A DNA stretch of 64,000 nt from Trichaptum fuscoviolaceum (taxonomy: Eukaryota; Basidiomycota; Agaricomycetes; Hymenochaetales; Trichaptaceae). Shown here piece by piece: positions 35,344 through 46,870 of this stretch (position 1 is the stretch's first letter; each line of letters opens with the position of its first letter). The position numbers and the translations under genes were made by a program. Location of the stretch: the NCBI GenBank assembly GCA_910574455.1, contig CAJSYZ010000010.1:2570770-2634769 (forward strand), read 5' to 3'. The notes beneath the pieces are model-generated. The model was not told where the DNA came from. It saw only the letters and a list, made by a program, of their open reading frames with translations, and searched no databases.

Positions 35344-37596
35344 ATGCCGCTCCTTACAGTTCTGATCTCGGAAACTCGATACAAGTATGTACCCAATCAC
35401 TCTTATTCAAGGATGGTGCTTAAGCTTAAGTATATTACTGCAGAACAACTGCTTCGGGAAGGACAAGAGTGCCAGGAAACAGTTTTTCGCGCGCCAAAAC
35501 GACGCATTGACGACCTTGAGGAACATGAATACCGAGGCCGGAACGGTGAGGAGTTCGAGGAGAGGGTTCGGCGGACGAGGGGAAACTTGTATGTTTTCAT
35601 GGCTGGGTTCATCTTTCAGGTGCTGACTTGAAACGGAAAGAATTGGGAGGTACGTACACCATCAAAATGACAGGAATTGTGACTGATGGGGCGCAACGTC
35701 CAGCATGCACGCAATTTGTTTGACCGAGTAGTGACTTTGTTGCCGCGCATCGACCAACTCTGGTATAAATACGTGTATTTGGAGGAACTGCTCAGAAACG
35801 TCGCTGGCGCGCGTCAAGTGGTTGAGCGATGGATGCAGTGGGAGCCAGAGGACAAGGCATGGCAGGCGTACATCAAGCTCGAAGAGCGATACCAAGAACT
35901 TGATCGCGCGAGTGCGATATCCGAGCGGTGGGTTGCTGTTCGACCTGAACCCCGCGTCTGAGTCAAGTCGGCGAAGTTTGAGGAGGAGCGAATCAGGCCT
36001 GACAAGGCTCGTGAGGTGTTCCAGATGGCACTAGAGTTCTTAGGTGATGATGCGGAACAAATCGAGAAGCCGCGGTGTTTAGCGCTTTCGTGAAGATGGA
36101 AACTCGATTGAAGGAGTACGACCGAACTAAGGTAATCTACAAGGTATGCACTCCCCAAGCTTATGTGCTTCTAAGTTTTAAACCCCTTTAGTTCGCGCTG
36201 GACAGATTACCTCGCTCCAAGCCCCAGGCACTCTATGCTACCGTTTGAAAAAGTGGCATGGAACTTGGAACACCCTCAAAACCACTGTTCTGGGGAAGAG
36301 GAGGGTCCAATATGAGGAAGAACTTGCGCACGACGGTCGAAATTACGACGTATGGTCTGACAATGCTCGCTTGGAAGAAGACTCACTGAGGTCACTTCTG
36401 AGGACGAGATTGAAAGCGCGATAAACCGGGTTCGTGAAGTCCACGAGCGAGCTGTTGCGCAAATACCCCCCGGTGACTTGAAGCGTCACTGGAGACAATA
36501 CATCTTTCTGTGGCTGGACTACACATTGTTTGAAGAAGTGGATACAAAAGTCTGGTGTTTCTTTCATGTCTCTTTTTCAAGTGCTAACAACCGCCCACGC
36601 AGGATTATGATCGGACACGGCAAGTATACCGAACAGCGTTACAAGTGGTCCCCCACTAGCAATTCACGTTTGCGAAGCTGTGGCTCATGTTTGCAAACTT
36701 CGAGGTTCGGCGACTTGATCTACCTGCAGCACGCAAATTGCTCGGTGCTGCAATCGGCATGTGTCCTAAGGAAAAGCTCTTCAAAGGCTATATCTAACTT
36801 GAGCTCGACGTAACTACCAATTGCTCTTATCATTTGCATGGTTTACTGACATTGTCTTTCAGCTTCGAGAATTTGACCGCGTGCGGACGCTCTACGAAAA
36901 GTACATCGAATATGATCCAACGAACTCCTCGGCCTGGATCCAATTCGCCCAGTTCGAGGCGGCGCTCGCGGACTTCTCTTGAGCGCGAGACATATTCGAA
37001 CTTGGCATATCGCAGCAGCCGCTGTTGTACCCCGAAAACCTCTGGAAGGCGTACATCGATTTCGTGGTTGAGCAGGGCGAGCGACAGCGTACGAGGGTTC
37101 TGTATGAGCGCCTGGTGCACTTGGGTGGCCACGTTAAGGTCTGGCGCGCGTGCGGAAGCGAGCCCGATTTCTGACAATCAGGCGTCGAGGGAAGACGAGG
37201 ACGAGGACGAGGATGAGGAGGATGAGGAAAAGATGGTGGAGGGCGATTTGAATCTGGCTCGCCAGGTGTTCGAAAGGGCATTGTCAGCCGCAAGCGGAGG
37301 ACGGTCGACGAACCTACAAGGTACGCACTCGCTCAAGCTTATGTGCTTCTAAGTTTAAAAATCTCCTAGTTCGAGCTGGACAGATTACCTCGCTCCAAGT
37401 CCCGGGCACTCTATGCTGCCTACACCAAGTTTGAAAAGCAGCATGGACCTCAGAACACCCTCGAAACCACTGTTCTGGGGAAGGGGATGATCCAATTTGA
37501 GGAAGAACTTGCGCACAACGGTCAAAACTACGACATATGGTATGCTCGCTTGGGAAGAACCGATGCAATCCAACTGGGACATCCGAAGTACATATG
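35344..37596 (+). pseudogene. CLF1: Crooked-neck-like splicing factor CLF1 pseudogene (copy B)
   Basis: Same decayed gene as at 19934-22186, with the shared TGA after RPEPRV and the internal block duplication. Near 36886 copy B reads gtgcggacgctc where copy A reads gtgcggcgctc; the extra A keeps the frame RTLYEKYIEYD, so here copy A is the mutated one. The gene cannot encode a full HAT-repeat protein in either copy. Confidence 0.85.
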
Positions 37597-37635
37597 ACAG
37601 CACACACAACTCGATCCCTGGAGCTTAAGCCATTC

Positions 37636-39480
37636 GACGCGCAAAGCCACCTCTGCGGAAGATAAAGCGAGAAAAAAGAGAGCCCACGCTCTTCCGAAAG
37701 AATTCACACCGACCCATCCTGGTGCAAGCCCAAAAGCCACCCCCACCTCCGCCGTCGCGACCGAAGCCGAAAGTCAAGACGGAGCCAAATGCAGGGAAGC
37801 CGCTGGTGAAGCTCGAGCCGAAGTCAGATCAAGGTCAAGGGCTCCGGGTCGTCTTTGGCCTCGATGTTCACGGCTGTCAGAGGCGAGGACGCGCCGTACC
37901 AGGAGTTCAAGCTGATGAGCTGCGACAGGCATGGGTGGCGATACGACATGATGAAGTTTGACTCGCGAAAACCGGTCGACATCAGTACGTGGGCACGGCC
38001 CGTGAAGCTCAACCGCAAGGAGCTGCGCCGTGAACCTACTGGTGACGGTCTGGGCGGAGTCAGCTCGCAAATGCCCATGAAGCCGATGTTGGGGGCAGAT
38101 GGGAAGCCCGTTATTGGTGCAGACGGACGTATAGTCATGGTCGATGCAGAGGGCCGGCCGATCCACAATACCAACGGTGAGGCGACCCCGCAAAAGGGAA
38201 AGGATAGCAAAGACAAGGACAAGGAGAAGCGGAAACGCAAGTTTCAGAAGACCAGGCAGGTGCCCGAGCACACCCGGAAGATGCGTCGAGAGACACGGTA
38301 TCCCTGGGTCGCGGAGGACGGGATGGGCAGCGAGGTGTGGGTGGGAAGGATGGAGGAGGCTGCGAAGAGCAAGACGCAGGCGCTGTTCATGCCCGCAGCG
38401 GACCAGGTGTTCAAGTGCGTGCCTGCACACCAGTGGTACAAGTTCAAGAAGCGCGGGAAGCGCACCAGATCGCGCCGAGCCTTGAGGAAGCGGAGAAATT
38501 GATGGCGAAGATGGAGAAAAATCGCGAGCTGGACCGTAGGTCGATGCGCTCGCGCAGCAATGCGGCAAATGGCATCTCTGCGCCGATTGCGGGCGGTGCG
38601 ACGACAGGTGCGAGTTTCGTGTATGACATCAGGGGCAGGTCGCTGGGCCCCGGGGGGAGGAGACTGAAGACTGTGGACTCGGGGATGCGTGAGCTATTTG
38701 AGGAAGATGATGAAGAGGGTGTTGATAAGCGCCGGAGGCGGGAAAGGGATAGAGGGGGCGAGGGTGACTTAGATGAGATGGAGTATGAGGATGAGTTTGC
38801 GGGTGATGAAGAGAATATGGATGTTGAGGACACTCGTGACGAAGAGGCCAAGGAGATTGAGGTTTGCTCAGTTCTTTTTTCTCTCTCAATATTCAGTTAA
38901 TCAGCTTTCTTTTCTGCTATCCAGGAACGTCTAAAGCGTGAATATTGTACAGCAAATAAGGCAGGAGAGGGTTATATAGACGAATCGGATGAAGACGAGG
39001 AAGCAGAGCAGCAATGGACAGGTGCAGGCAAGCAAATGAAGAAACTTGTCCGCAAGATCGAGAAGAATGGCGCGTACAATAGCAATGAAGATGAAAATCC
39101 TTATGCCTCCTCGGTATGCTTCTGCGCACTTTCTGACGTTCGTCTGCTGATAGTACTACTCGTAAGGCTGAGGAAGAGGAGGAAGAGGAACCAGAAGTTA
39201 TGGCTACTGGTGTAGCCCAACAACAAAGAATACAGCAGCAGCGGTCTGGCTCTCAAGGTCCGACACCAACAGCAGCACCCACACCAACACCTGGATCCAA
39301 AGCCTCGTCTTGCCCACCCTCCAGACCGCCCTCACGCACCAGGTTCTCTCGCGCCTACACAAATCAAGACAGAACCGGCACCAACGCCACCCGTGCCTAG
39401 TGTCAGCGTCAGCGGACAGTGTCGTTGAGAAGCGTGCGACCTCCCCCTCCGCGCCCGCCGATGCCAAAGCTGAAAGGCAG
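37636..39480 (+). pseudogene. TFG1: TFIIF alpha subunit (TFG1/RAP74) pseudogene, copy B with 3' end
   Basis: Counterpart of 22225-23790, continuing past the duplication end into Gln-, Thr- and Pro-rich sequence (e.g. AQQQRIQQQRSGSQGPTPTA, 39212-39271) to about 39480. At the site of the extra G in copy A this copy keeps the frame (YQEFKLMSCDRHGWRYD), but it has lost two bases near 37825, which breaks the segment just before. The frameshift after WYKFKK is shared. A winged-helix C-terminal domain, expected in TFIIF alpha, was not recognised. Confidence 0.78.
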
Positions 39481-39576
39481 TGGGAGCCGGGCAATGAGCC
39501 CGCTCGTGGGTGGGCGGCGAGTTCTAGTTCACTTATTATTGTACTTATTTTGTGCTTATAATATTATCATCTGCTT

Positions 39577-39650
39577 ATATTAACTGAATGACTGAATGAC
39601 TGTACTGCCTGAATGACTGACCTGACTGACCGACTGACTGAAGCACTGAT
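39577..39650 (+). repeat. CTGA-type tetranucleotide repeat
   Basis: Imperfect run of TGAATGACTGACTGAC-like units. The same low-complexity tract stands at 47577-47637 in the third TFG1 3' copy. Confidence 0.75.
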
Positions 39651-40015
39651 TTAAGTCAACAGCACTGATTTCAGTAAGTCGCTCCTGAATAATGGGAGGA
39701 CATGCATGAATAAGTGAAGCTTGCCTTATTTAAGACTTCAGGCTCTCAGGACATTTAAGTGACGCTTACAGCATATTCAGAAAAGGATGACAGTGCGCCA
39801 CTTTTTTGCGTTTTTTCTACCCGACCCTGATTGCCTTCTGGGGAAGCTCGGACGTACCCGGACAATATTCTCATCTGTGTGAACTGAGTGCCGGTGACCT
39901 TGCTTGCTCAAAAGTTGTTTGTGACTGGAAACCGTTGGCCTTCCACAAGTCCAGCTGTTACACTGTCTTGACCTAAGATACTAAACTCTAGGCTATGCAC
40001 TAGTATAGCAAAATT
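39651..40015. other. Region without a recognised gene
   Basis: The first about 60 bp match 47638-47692. About 300 bp after catgcat (39711-40014) are absent from the third copy. No gene, repeat end or RNA was recognised. Confidence 0.4.
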
Positions 40016-40130
40016 CCCCGACACGAAGCGTAGCTGAGGGAGGGCTGTGTGGACGTGAACTCTAATTCATCGTTACAGAAAGTAAGCAAACTCTCACGCT
40101 TCAGCCAATCATACATTTTCCTCTTATCTC
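40016..40130 (+). repeat. Block shared with the start of the LINE
   Basis: CCCCGACACGAAGCGTAGCT and the next about 90 bases match 47695-47810 at roughly 80 per cent. At 47695 the block begins the LINE, so this is probably a second, heavily truncated LINE 5' end. The following 40131-40500 shows no gene. Confidence 0.55.
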
Positions 40131-40546
40131 GTGCCCCCTTTCTCTTTTGTGATACTCTCCGTGCATAGCTTTGTCCTGTTCCTTTACGTACCATTCGTGG
40201 TAAATTTTCCGTCTTATCTACTTTTACTTCATTGTTTTGGGTTTTATGCTCAATATCTGATCGTACCTTTTTCGTGCAACCTCGTCCAACGTTGTCTCCT
40301 ATGACGTTACTGAATTGCATGCTTAAGTAATGTATATGGTATTATCTTTCTCTTTTATTACATTTCTTCACTTATCGACTTACTGTTCTAGCATTCATCT
40401 CTCTTATCGCGTCTCTCTAAACATTTATCCTCGGGGTCACATCTTTTCTTTCATCCTCTGCATAAGTCACTGACACATGCGTTCGCATGAAACAAGCGGT
40501 CAGTATTTAGTATCTTTACCCGCCTTCGCATGACGGCACCTCGTCA

Positions 40547-41581
40547 ATGAACGCACGCGACCATCTCCTCCTGCGCAAGGGCTCCGCCCGCAATCCCATG
40601 GTCTTCTCCTCAGCGGACTACGACAACGATGCGTTTGGGTTTGACTCGGGCTCTGGGAAGTACACGTTCACGCACCAGGCGCTGGGTGCGGATATGTCAG
40701 GTACTCGTGGAATTACGGTCAGAACTGGACGACGTGGGCTGCGTATGAGGATGTGACGAGCATAGATAAGAGCTTGTTTGATAATGATGAAAATTGGTGG
40801 GCAGGCGAGCATATTATTGTGCAATGTAAGCGATCTTACTCCTATATGTACTGTATACTTACTGATTCGATTTGCGTTAGACTCATCTGGTACTGCTGCA
40901 TCAGCCTATACTGGTGCGCGTGCGAACAGGAATGCTCACCAGCGCCGTGTCCCTCACTTCCTCGCCCGTGGTCCGTTCAATACGTGGGGTTTCGACAGAG
41001 GAGTGGACTTCCAGATGGACAATACTGCAGACGGACGCTGGGAGCTCGAGATGATGAGCACATGGCCGACGTACCTCCAGCTCAACGTGTTTGGGTTCGA
41101 TGACTATTTCTACGGCGACATGGACGGCGACGGCGTCATGGACCGAGTCCCGCCCAATTCGGCTGCTCGCAACTACTTGAACATCAGTGCCCCGCCGCAC
41201 CCGCACCTCGCGTGGACACTGGTCATGGACGACGCGACGATGCGGTGGAGCCTCGAGCCGCGCGGGGAGAGCGCGGTGGGCGCTATCATGTACGCACTAC
41301 TCCTGTCGATCCCGGTAGTCACTGGTACGCTGGCAGTGGCGATCTTCATGTTGAGCTTCTATGGGATCAAGTACTACCAATGGGGTCTCAAGTAGAAGAA
41401 GCCGGGCCATTCGCATTATCTCCCCATCATTGGCTCGCTCGGCTGCAAGTCTGCGCAAGACCTGCATGCGGCGCCGATATCGGAGGAACACTCGAGCCAT
41501 GGACACGCGTATACAGGCGATATCACCGGCTGGCCTGAAGACAAGAATAAGCGGAGGACGGTGCTCATTGCGACTTTGGAG
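40547..41581 (+). pseudogene. AGS1: Alpha-1,3-glucan synthase (AGS) gene fragment, 5' part
   Basis: AGS enzymes make cell-wall alpha-1,3-glucan at the plasma membrane. The fragment reads LLRKGSARNPMVFSSADYDN, then in a shifted frame RYSWNYGQNWTTW and NWWAGEHIIVQ. After a canonical intron (about 40826-40879) come RVPHFLARGPFNTWGFDRG, FDDYFYGDMDGDGVMDR, APPHPHLAWTL and the hydrophobic segment IMYALLLSIPVVTGTLAVAI. This is the stretch before and across the membrane segment that precedes the cytoplasmic GT5 synthase domain. A lost base near 40698 and a TAG at 41393-41395 (after YYQWGLK) disable it. The coding frame then runs to TLE at 41581, where a copia element interrupts it. Both ends of the roughly 2400-residue protein are missing. 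Confidence 0.85.
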
Positions 41582-41847
41582 TGTTAGAGTACAATACCGG
41601 TTCAACCCGGATTATATAATATATTTCCTTTTTCATCAATTTGCAATTACATACGGACTCTAAAAGTTTTCCTTCGTCTGTATGCTACCTCATCGCTATT
41701 GCATAGCACTGAGGTATGTTCAACTTAGTTTCACTCTTATTTTCTTATGCTGATTACAATGTATTTAGTTTATTATATTTTAGGTAACTAAATACATCAG
41801 CCATCGCTATTGCATAGCGCTGAGTTTATTATATTTTAGCTCCCGCA
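41582..41847 (+). repeat. 5' LTR of the copia element
   Basis: 266 bp, TG...CA, with a TATA-like stretch (attatataatatat) near 41610. It contains two copies of catcgctattgcatagc. Confidence 0.93.
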
Positions 41848-41858
41848 GGTTATGAGCC
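41848..41858 (+). promoter_or_regulatory. Primer-binding site, half-tRNA(iMet) type
   Basis: GGTTATGAGCC directly follows the 5' LTR. It is complementary to the anticodon stem-loop of initiator tRNA-Met (GGCUCAUAACC), the internal site used by Drosophila copia with a half-tRNA primer. Confidence 0.7.
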
Positions 41859-41935
41859 TTGCGACGCTGTCAGCGTAAAGCATTAGTGCATCAATCGACA
41901 TCCATACTATCACCAAAGTCTAAATCCTAATTACC

Positions 41936-44900
41936 ATGACTGGTCCCAAGCAAACGGACACGGAGGACAAGGAAGCAAAGGCAGTGTCAAGCACGAGCCA
42001 AACTCCTGCCCCGGTGGACAAGCAGAAGATCGGGTTGGACGTGATCGAGAAGGCCTTGTATGGGCCCGGCAGCTACAAGCCCCACCCGATTAAGAATGGG
42101 AAGCTTAAGGAAATAGGATGGGAACTGTGGATATCGAATGTATTGGATTCGTGGTCCGAACATTATGTCAGGGATGTCGGACTGGGACTACGCCCTTGCC
42201 CGGACATCAGTGCAATCCCGACGGAAGCAGAGAAAGAAGCTCTCCTAACGTGGAATCACATGGACCAAAAGGCAAAGACCATTCTCCAACAGGGTCTTTC
42301 CGTGGAACACAAGAAGCTAATCCAAGGGTCGAGCACGGCATACGAAATGTATCGGAAACTCACGATGAACTTCGCAAAGGACGCCCAGTTATCACCGGCA
42401 ATGGCCCTGTACGAAGTATGCACGCACAAATGGGATAGTGGGACCTCCACATTCGATGAGAACCTTCAGTATATTCAGGGTCAAATCGAAGACTTACGAC
42501 AGTACCCGGGCACGAGAGAGCAGCTAATAGACCTCATTCACTCGGTTGCCATTCTCAATTCGCTTCCGCCCGAGTGGGAAAGCATTCGAAGCGCCATCTA
42601 CAACACGGCTAATATCGAAGTCAAGAACGTGATCCTCACCACTCGGCGACACGCGCAAACGACGGGATCCGGAAACGGAGACCAAGCCCTGGCCATCAAG
42701 GTCAAGGGGCTGGGAAAGGCGAAGGGTAAAGCCAAGAAAGGGAAGACTGTATGCGAGAACTGCAAAAAGTCAGGTCACACGAAGGCTTCTTGCTGGGCTA
42801 AAGGCGGCGGAAATGAAGGCGGCGGACCGAATAAGAACAAATTTGGTAACGGGTCTTCAAGTGACGCCGGCAAAAGCGAGAAGAAGAAGAAAAGCGCCTA
42901 TACCGTCACGGCAGACGATGACGATGACGACTTCTCCGCCAGTGATGCCACGGCTAACGTAGTCACCCTGGGCCGCAGCCCGGAGTCCCCGCTCGAAGAC
43001 TCAACTCCCGCACACAGCGAGGAGGACGAGTGGTTACCATTCCCGTCAATATTGCCAACCGAACGCGCAAATGTCGTCAGTATAGCATCTGCTGTGCCTT
43101 CACGCTCCACCCAGTGGATTTTCGACACTGGGGCATCCACCAGCCTTACCGGCGATCGCCAGAGTCTCCGTGACTACCAGTCGATCAAGCCTATACCCGT
43201 AGGTGGCTTTGGAACTGCGATGACGGCCCAAGCGATCGGCAAGGGACGCGTCACACTGCGATTCACGCCCGGTGATCGGGAGACCACCCTGGACCTGGGA
43301 AACGTACTATACGTACCCGAGGCCGGGTGCAATATTATCTCCGCCAGCCGCTTGTTGAAGTCGGGCATATCCTTTGCTAGCACGAGCGACGGAATCAAAA
43401 TTTTACATAATGGTTCCCTACTGGCTCGCGCGGCTCGAATTAATGGTCAATTTATTCTCCAAAATATGAGACCCGCGAGACTATACGCAAACGCTGCTGT
43501 GACTGAGCTACCCTTCCACGAATGGCATATTCGCTTTGGACACCTCGGCAACACTTACCTAAAGAAGTTGATCGAGAAGAAAATGGTACAGGGTCTCACC
43601 ATCGACAAAAATACCCTGATAGCGCCCGAACACTGTCAACCGTGCGCGCTAGGGAAAATGTCACGGCAACCTTTCCCAAAGTCGAAGTCCAGGGCTACGC
43701 GCCCACTGGAACTTATTCATTCCGACTTAGCCGGACCCCAAAAAGTCAAGTCTCGTAAGGGATTCTGTTATATCCTCACTATTACGGACGATCACACTCG
43801 CTTCACATGGGTGTATTTCCTACCCGAGAAGAGTGCCGTACCGAGCGTATTCAAGGAGGTCATACCCCTGTTCGCACGCCAGTACGGATACGAAATCTAA
43901 ATTATTCGTACCGATCGAGGGGGGGAATTTCTGAACGAGAAAATGACACAGATCTGCCGCCAGCACGGCATACGGCAACAAACGTCAAATGCGTACACTC
44001 CACAGCAAAATGGAGTAGCGGAGCGCCTTAATCGGACGCTAGCCGACAAAGTTCGCTGCATATACGCAGAGCACCCCGACATACCCGCAAATCTGTGGCC
44101 CGAGGTTTTTACCCACGTAAATTATTTACGAAATCTCTCACCAACTTCAGCACTCCCGAACAAGACACCCTTCGAGGCACTCCACGGGTCTAAGCCCGAT
44201 GTGTCTAATTTACGTCCCTTCTGGGACGATGTCAATGTTCACATCCCCGAAATCGAACGGAATAGTAAATTGAGCCCTTGCGGACGGAGCGCTAAATTTC
44301 TTGGATTTCCCGAAGGAGTTAAGGGCATATTGTATTATGACCCTAATTCTCGAAAAGTTTCCACTTCAAGAGACTTCGTCTTCCCGCGGAACCCATTTAC
44401 TTCCGTGCCGAGCTCAACGAATTCTGACCCCGCATCGATCGAGGGGGGGAGGCCCAATGGTGGCGATCTCACGGACTCAGATACGGACAGCGCGGAATCA
44501 GATGCAGCCGAATCAAATGCACGCAAGCCGCATACGAACGCAAATGCGCCGTCTGAGCAGCAACAGCAACAGCAACAGCAAACCAAAAAGTCTAGACCTC
44601 GCATTGACTACGGCGAGAAGACACGCACATCCGCGCGACTCAACCAGAGAGCGCAAGCTCAACAGCAAGCTACTAACGACGGCACTGTCAAGCCGACTCC
44701 CACGGAGTCCCAACCTACCGAATTAGTTACGGAACGCAACCAGGAGATCGGTGGAGAAAACTCCATAGCCCACTACGTATATGCGAATATAGTAATGGAC
44801 GATAGAGACCCACTAGATTACCGGGAAGCGACCTCCGGACCGAATAGGGAAGGCTGGATAAAATCTATGGAAAAGGAACTCGGAAATATGGAACGCCTTC

Positions 44901-46372
44901 ACGTTTACGATCTAACCGAGTTACCACCAGGCCGTAAAGCGATCGGCTGTAAATGGGTTTTCAAGACCAAACGGGGAGCCAACGGCGAACCGAAGGAGCT
45001 CAAGTCCCGGTTGGTCGCCCAGGGGTTTACGCAAAAGTACCTGGTCGATTACGACCAAGTACACGCCCCCGTTGCCCGAACAGGGTCAATTAAGCTTTTG
45101 GCAGTCCTTGCCGTCCATTTGGGGCTGAAGGCTCACCAATTAGACGTCAAGGCAGCATTTCTTCACGGCGAACTCAGTGAAGAAATCTATATGCGGCAAC
45201 CGCCCGGTTTTGTGGACCCGGACAAGAAGGATTTCGTACTTAGGCTCAAAAAGTCTATTTACGGACTCAAACAGTCTGGGCGCGTATGGAACCAGCGCTT
45301 CGACAAGGAGCTGAGGACCTTAGGCTTCTCTCGCCTTATTAGCGACCCCTGCGTCTATATCCGGCGATCCGAGGCCGGCATTACCATGCTAGGACTCCAT
45401 GTTGACAATATGGAATTCTTTTGCTCGGACGACGCAGCAGTGCCGGAGTTCATCAAACTTCTTGGAGACCGCAATATAGAGTTGGTACATGTGGGGCCTC
45501 TTACCTACATGCTAGGGGTGAAATTTACTTTCGATTATCGTCTTTGCTCAGTCGGCATTGACCAGCATGGATATATTGATGTCCTGCTTACTCGATTTGG
45601 AATGACGGAAGCAAAACCAGCTCCGACGCCGTTCCCATCGGGTGCCAAGCTAACGAAAGAAGACTGTCCAAAGACAGACAAGGAGATCAGCGAAATGAAG
45701 CATTACCCTTACCACGCATTAATCGGCAGTTTGCTCTATTTGACAGTTTGGAGTAGGCCGGACCTTGCCTTTTATGTTAATGCCCTGGCTCAATATTCCT
45801 CGAACCCCGGTAAACGTCACTGGGAGCTCGGGAAGCATGTCCTCCGATTCCTGAAACATACCCGCGACTCTACACTTATTCTCAAAACGGACGCAGAAGG
45901 ACCGCTCCTTACCGGCTACGCAGACGCCGACTGGGGCTCAAGCGAAGGTCGCCGTTCGACGACCGGTTACGCATTCACCCTAGGCTCGGGTGCCGTTACC
46001 TGGCAATCAAAGAAGCAGCCAACCGTGGCGCTATCATCTGCCGAGGCCGAGTACATGGCTCTTTCGGCTGCCACCCAGGAGGCCCTTTGGCTTCGTTCTT
46101 TACTTTCTGAATTAGGCTTCCCTCAACGGAAACCGACTATTATTTTTTCTGATAATTTAAGCGCCATTTCTTTAACCGAGGACTCGGTCTTTCACCAACG
46201 GGTCAAACATATTGACATCCGTCACCATTTTATTCGCGACCATGTCAACAAAGGCGCGGTGAAGGCCGAGCACTTACGTACCGAGGACCAACCGGCGGAC
46301 GCTCTCACTAAAGCGCTCCCGAAGTCCTCGCACTCCCGCCTATCCTCTATTCTTGGTATGAACCGGAATTGA
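41936..46372 (+). pseudogene. Copia Gag-Pol polyprotein with one in-frame stop
   Basis: One frame runs from ATG 41936 to TGA 46370-46372, broken only by TAA at 43898-43900 inside the integrase. Residues, counted through the stop: CCHC zinc knuckle C273-X2-C-X4-H-X4-C286; protease DTGA at 397-400; integrase His/Cys finger (WHIRFGHLG ... CQPC) near 530-570; integrase catalytic D near 599, D660 and E696 (35 residues between the last two); RT from about 930; RNase H with YADADWGSSEGRRSTTGYAF. The RT catalytic box reads HVDN (D1157, N1158), where copia RTs have YVDD, so the second catalytic aspartate is asparagine. A Gln-rich linker lies near residues 875-885. The stop and the D-to-N change should make it non-autonomous. 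Confidence 0.9.
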
Positions 46373-46379
46373 GGGGGGG

Positions 46380-46645
46380 TGTTAGAGTACAATACCGGTT
46401 CAACCCGGATTATATAATATATTTCCTTTTTCATCAATTTGCAATTACATACGGACTCTAAAAGTTTTCCTTCGTCTGTATGCTACCTCATCGCTATTGC
46501 ATAGCGCTGAGGTATGTTCAACTTAGTTTCACTCTTATTTTCTTATGCTGATTACAATGTATTTAGTTTATTATATTTTAGGTAACTAAATACATCAGCC
46601 ATCGCTATTGCATAGCGCTGAGTTTATTATATTTTAGCTCCCGCA
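46380..46645 (+). repeat. 3' LTR of the copia element
   Basis: 266 bp, one mismatch to the 5' LTR, followed by the TGGAG target duplication. Confidence 0.93.
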
Positions 46646-46870
46646 TGGAGTACAAGCATATTGATTGGAAGTTGAAGGACAAGATCGGAGGTCTTGGTGT
46701 GATGAGTTCGTCGATAGGCAAGGCCATGTCGGACGTCGACCTGATCTGGGTTGTGCCAAAGGTGAAGGATATTGAGTACCACCCTGGTGAACTTGCAGAA
46801 CCTATCGAAGTCATTATCTTCGGTGAGCCTTACCTCATTGAGGCCGAGACGCACGTACTCGACAACATCA
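46646..46870 (+). pseudogene. AGS1: Alpha-1,3-glucan synthase (AGS) gene fragment, 3' part
   Basis: Directly continues the frame interrupted at 41581. It reads EYKHIDWKLKDKIGGLGVM, DVDLIWVVPKVKDIEYHPGE and EPIEVIIFGEPYLIEAE, then LDNIT. This is the start of the GT5 glycogen/starch-synthase-like domain; KIGGLGVM corresponds to the KxGGL nucleotide-sugar-binding motif. It ends at about 46870 in an abrupt junction with intron sequence of TFG1. Confidence 0.88.

Larger units (their letters stand above)
23795..39198. repeat. Tandem segmental duplication, copy B
   Basis: Same gene order as 3089-23790 without the LTR element and without the second F-box paralogue. From 26742 to 39198 it is nearly identical to copy A; most differences seen are one-base indels, many of them in short homopolymers. 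Confidence 0.9.
41582..46645 (+). mobile_element. Ty1/copia LTR retrotransposon inside the AGS fragment
   Basis: 5064 bp, LTRs of 266 bp at 41582-41847 and 46380-46645 (TGTTAG...CCCGCA) that differ at one position (41708 A against 46506 G). The target duplication TGGAG stands at 41577-41581 and 46646-46650. A polypurine tract (gaggggggg) precedes the right LTR. Domain order gag, protease, integrase, RT, RNase H is that of Ty1/copia. Removal of the element and one TGGAG restores AGS coding sequence without a gap. The insertion is young, but the AGS copy was already broken by other lesions or broke since. Confidence 0.95.
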
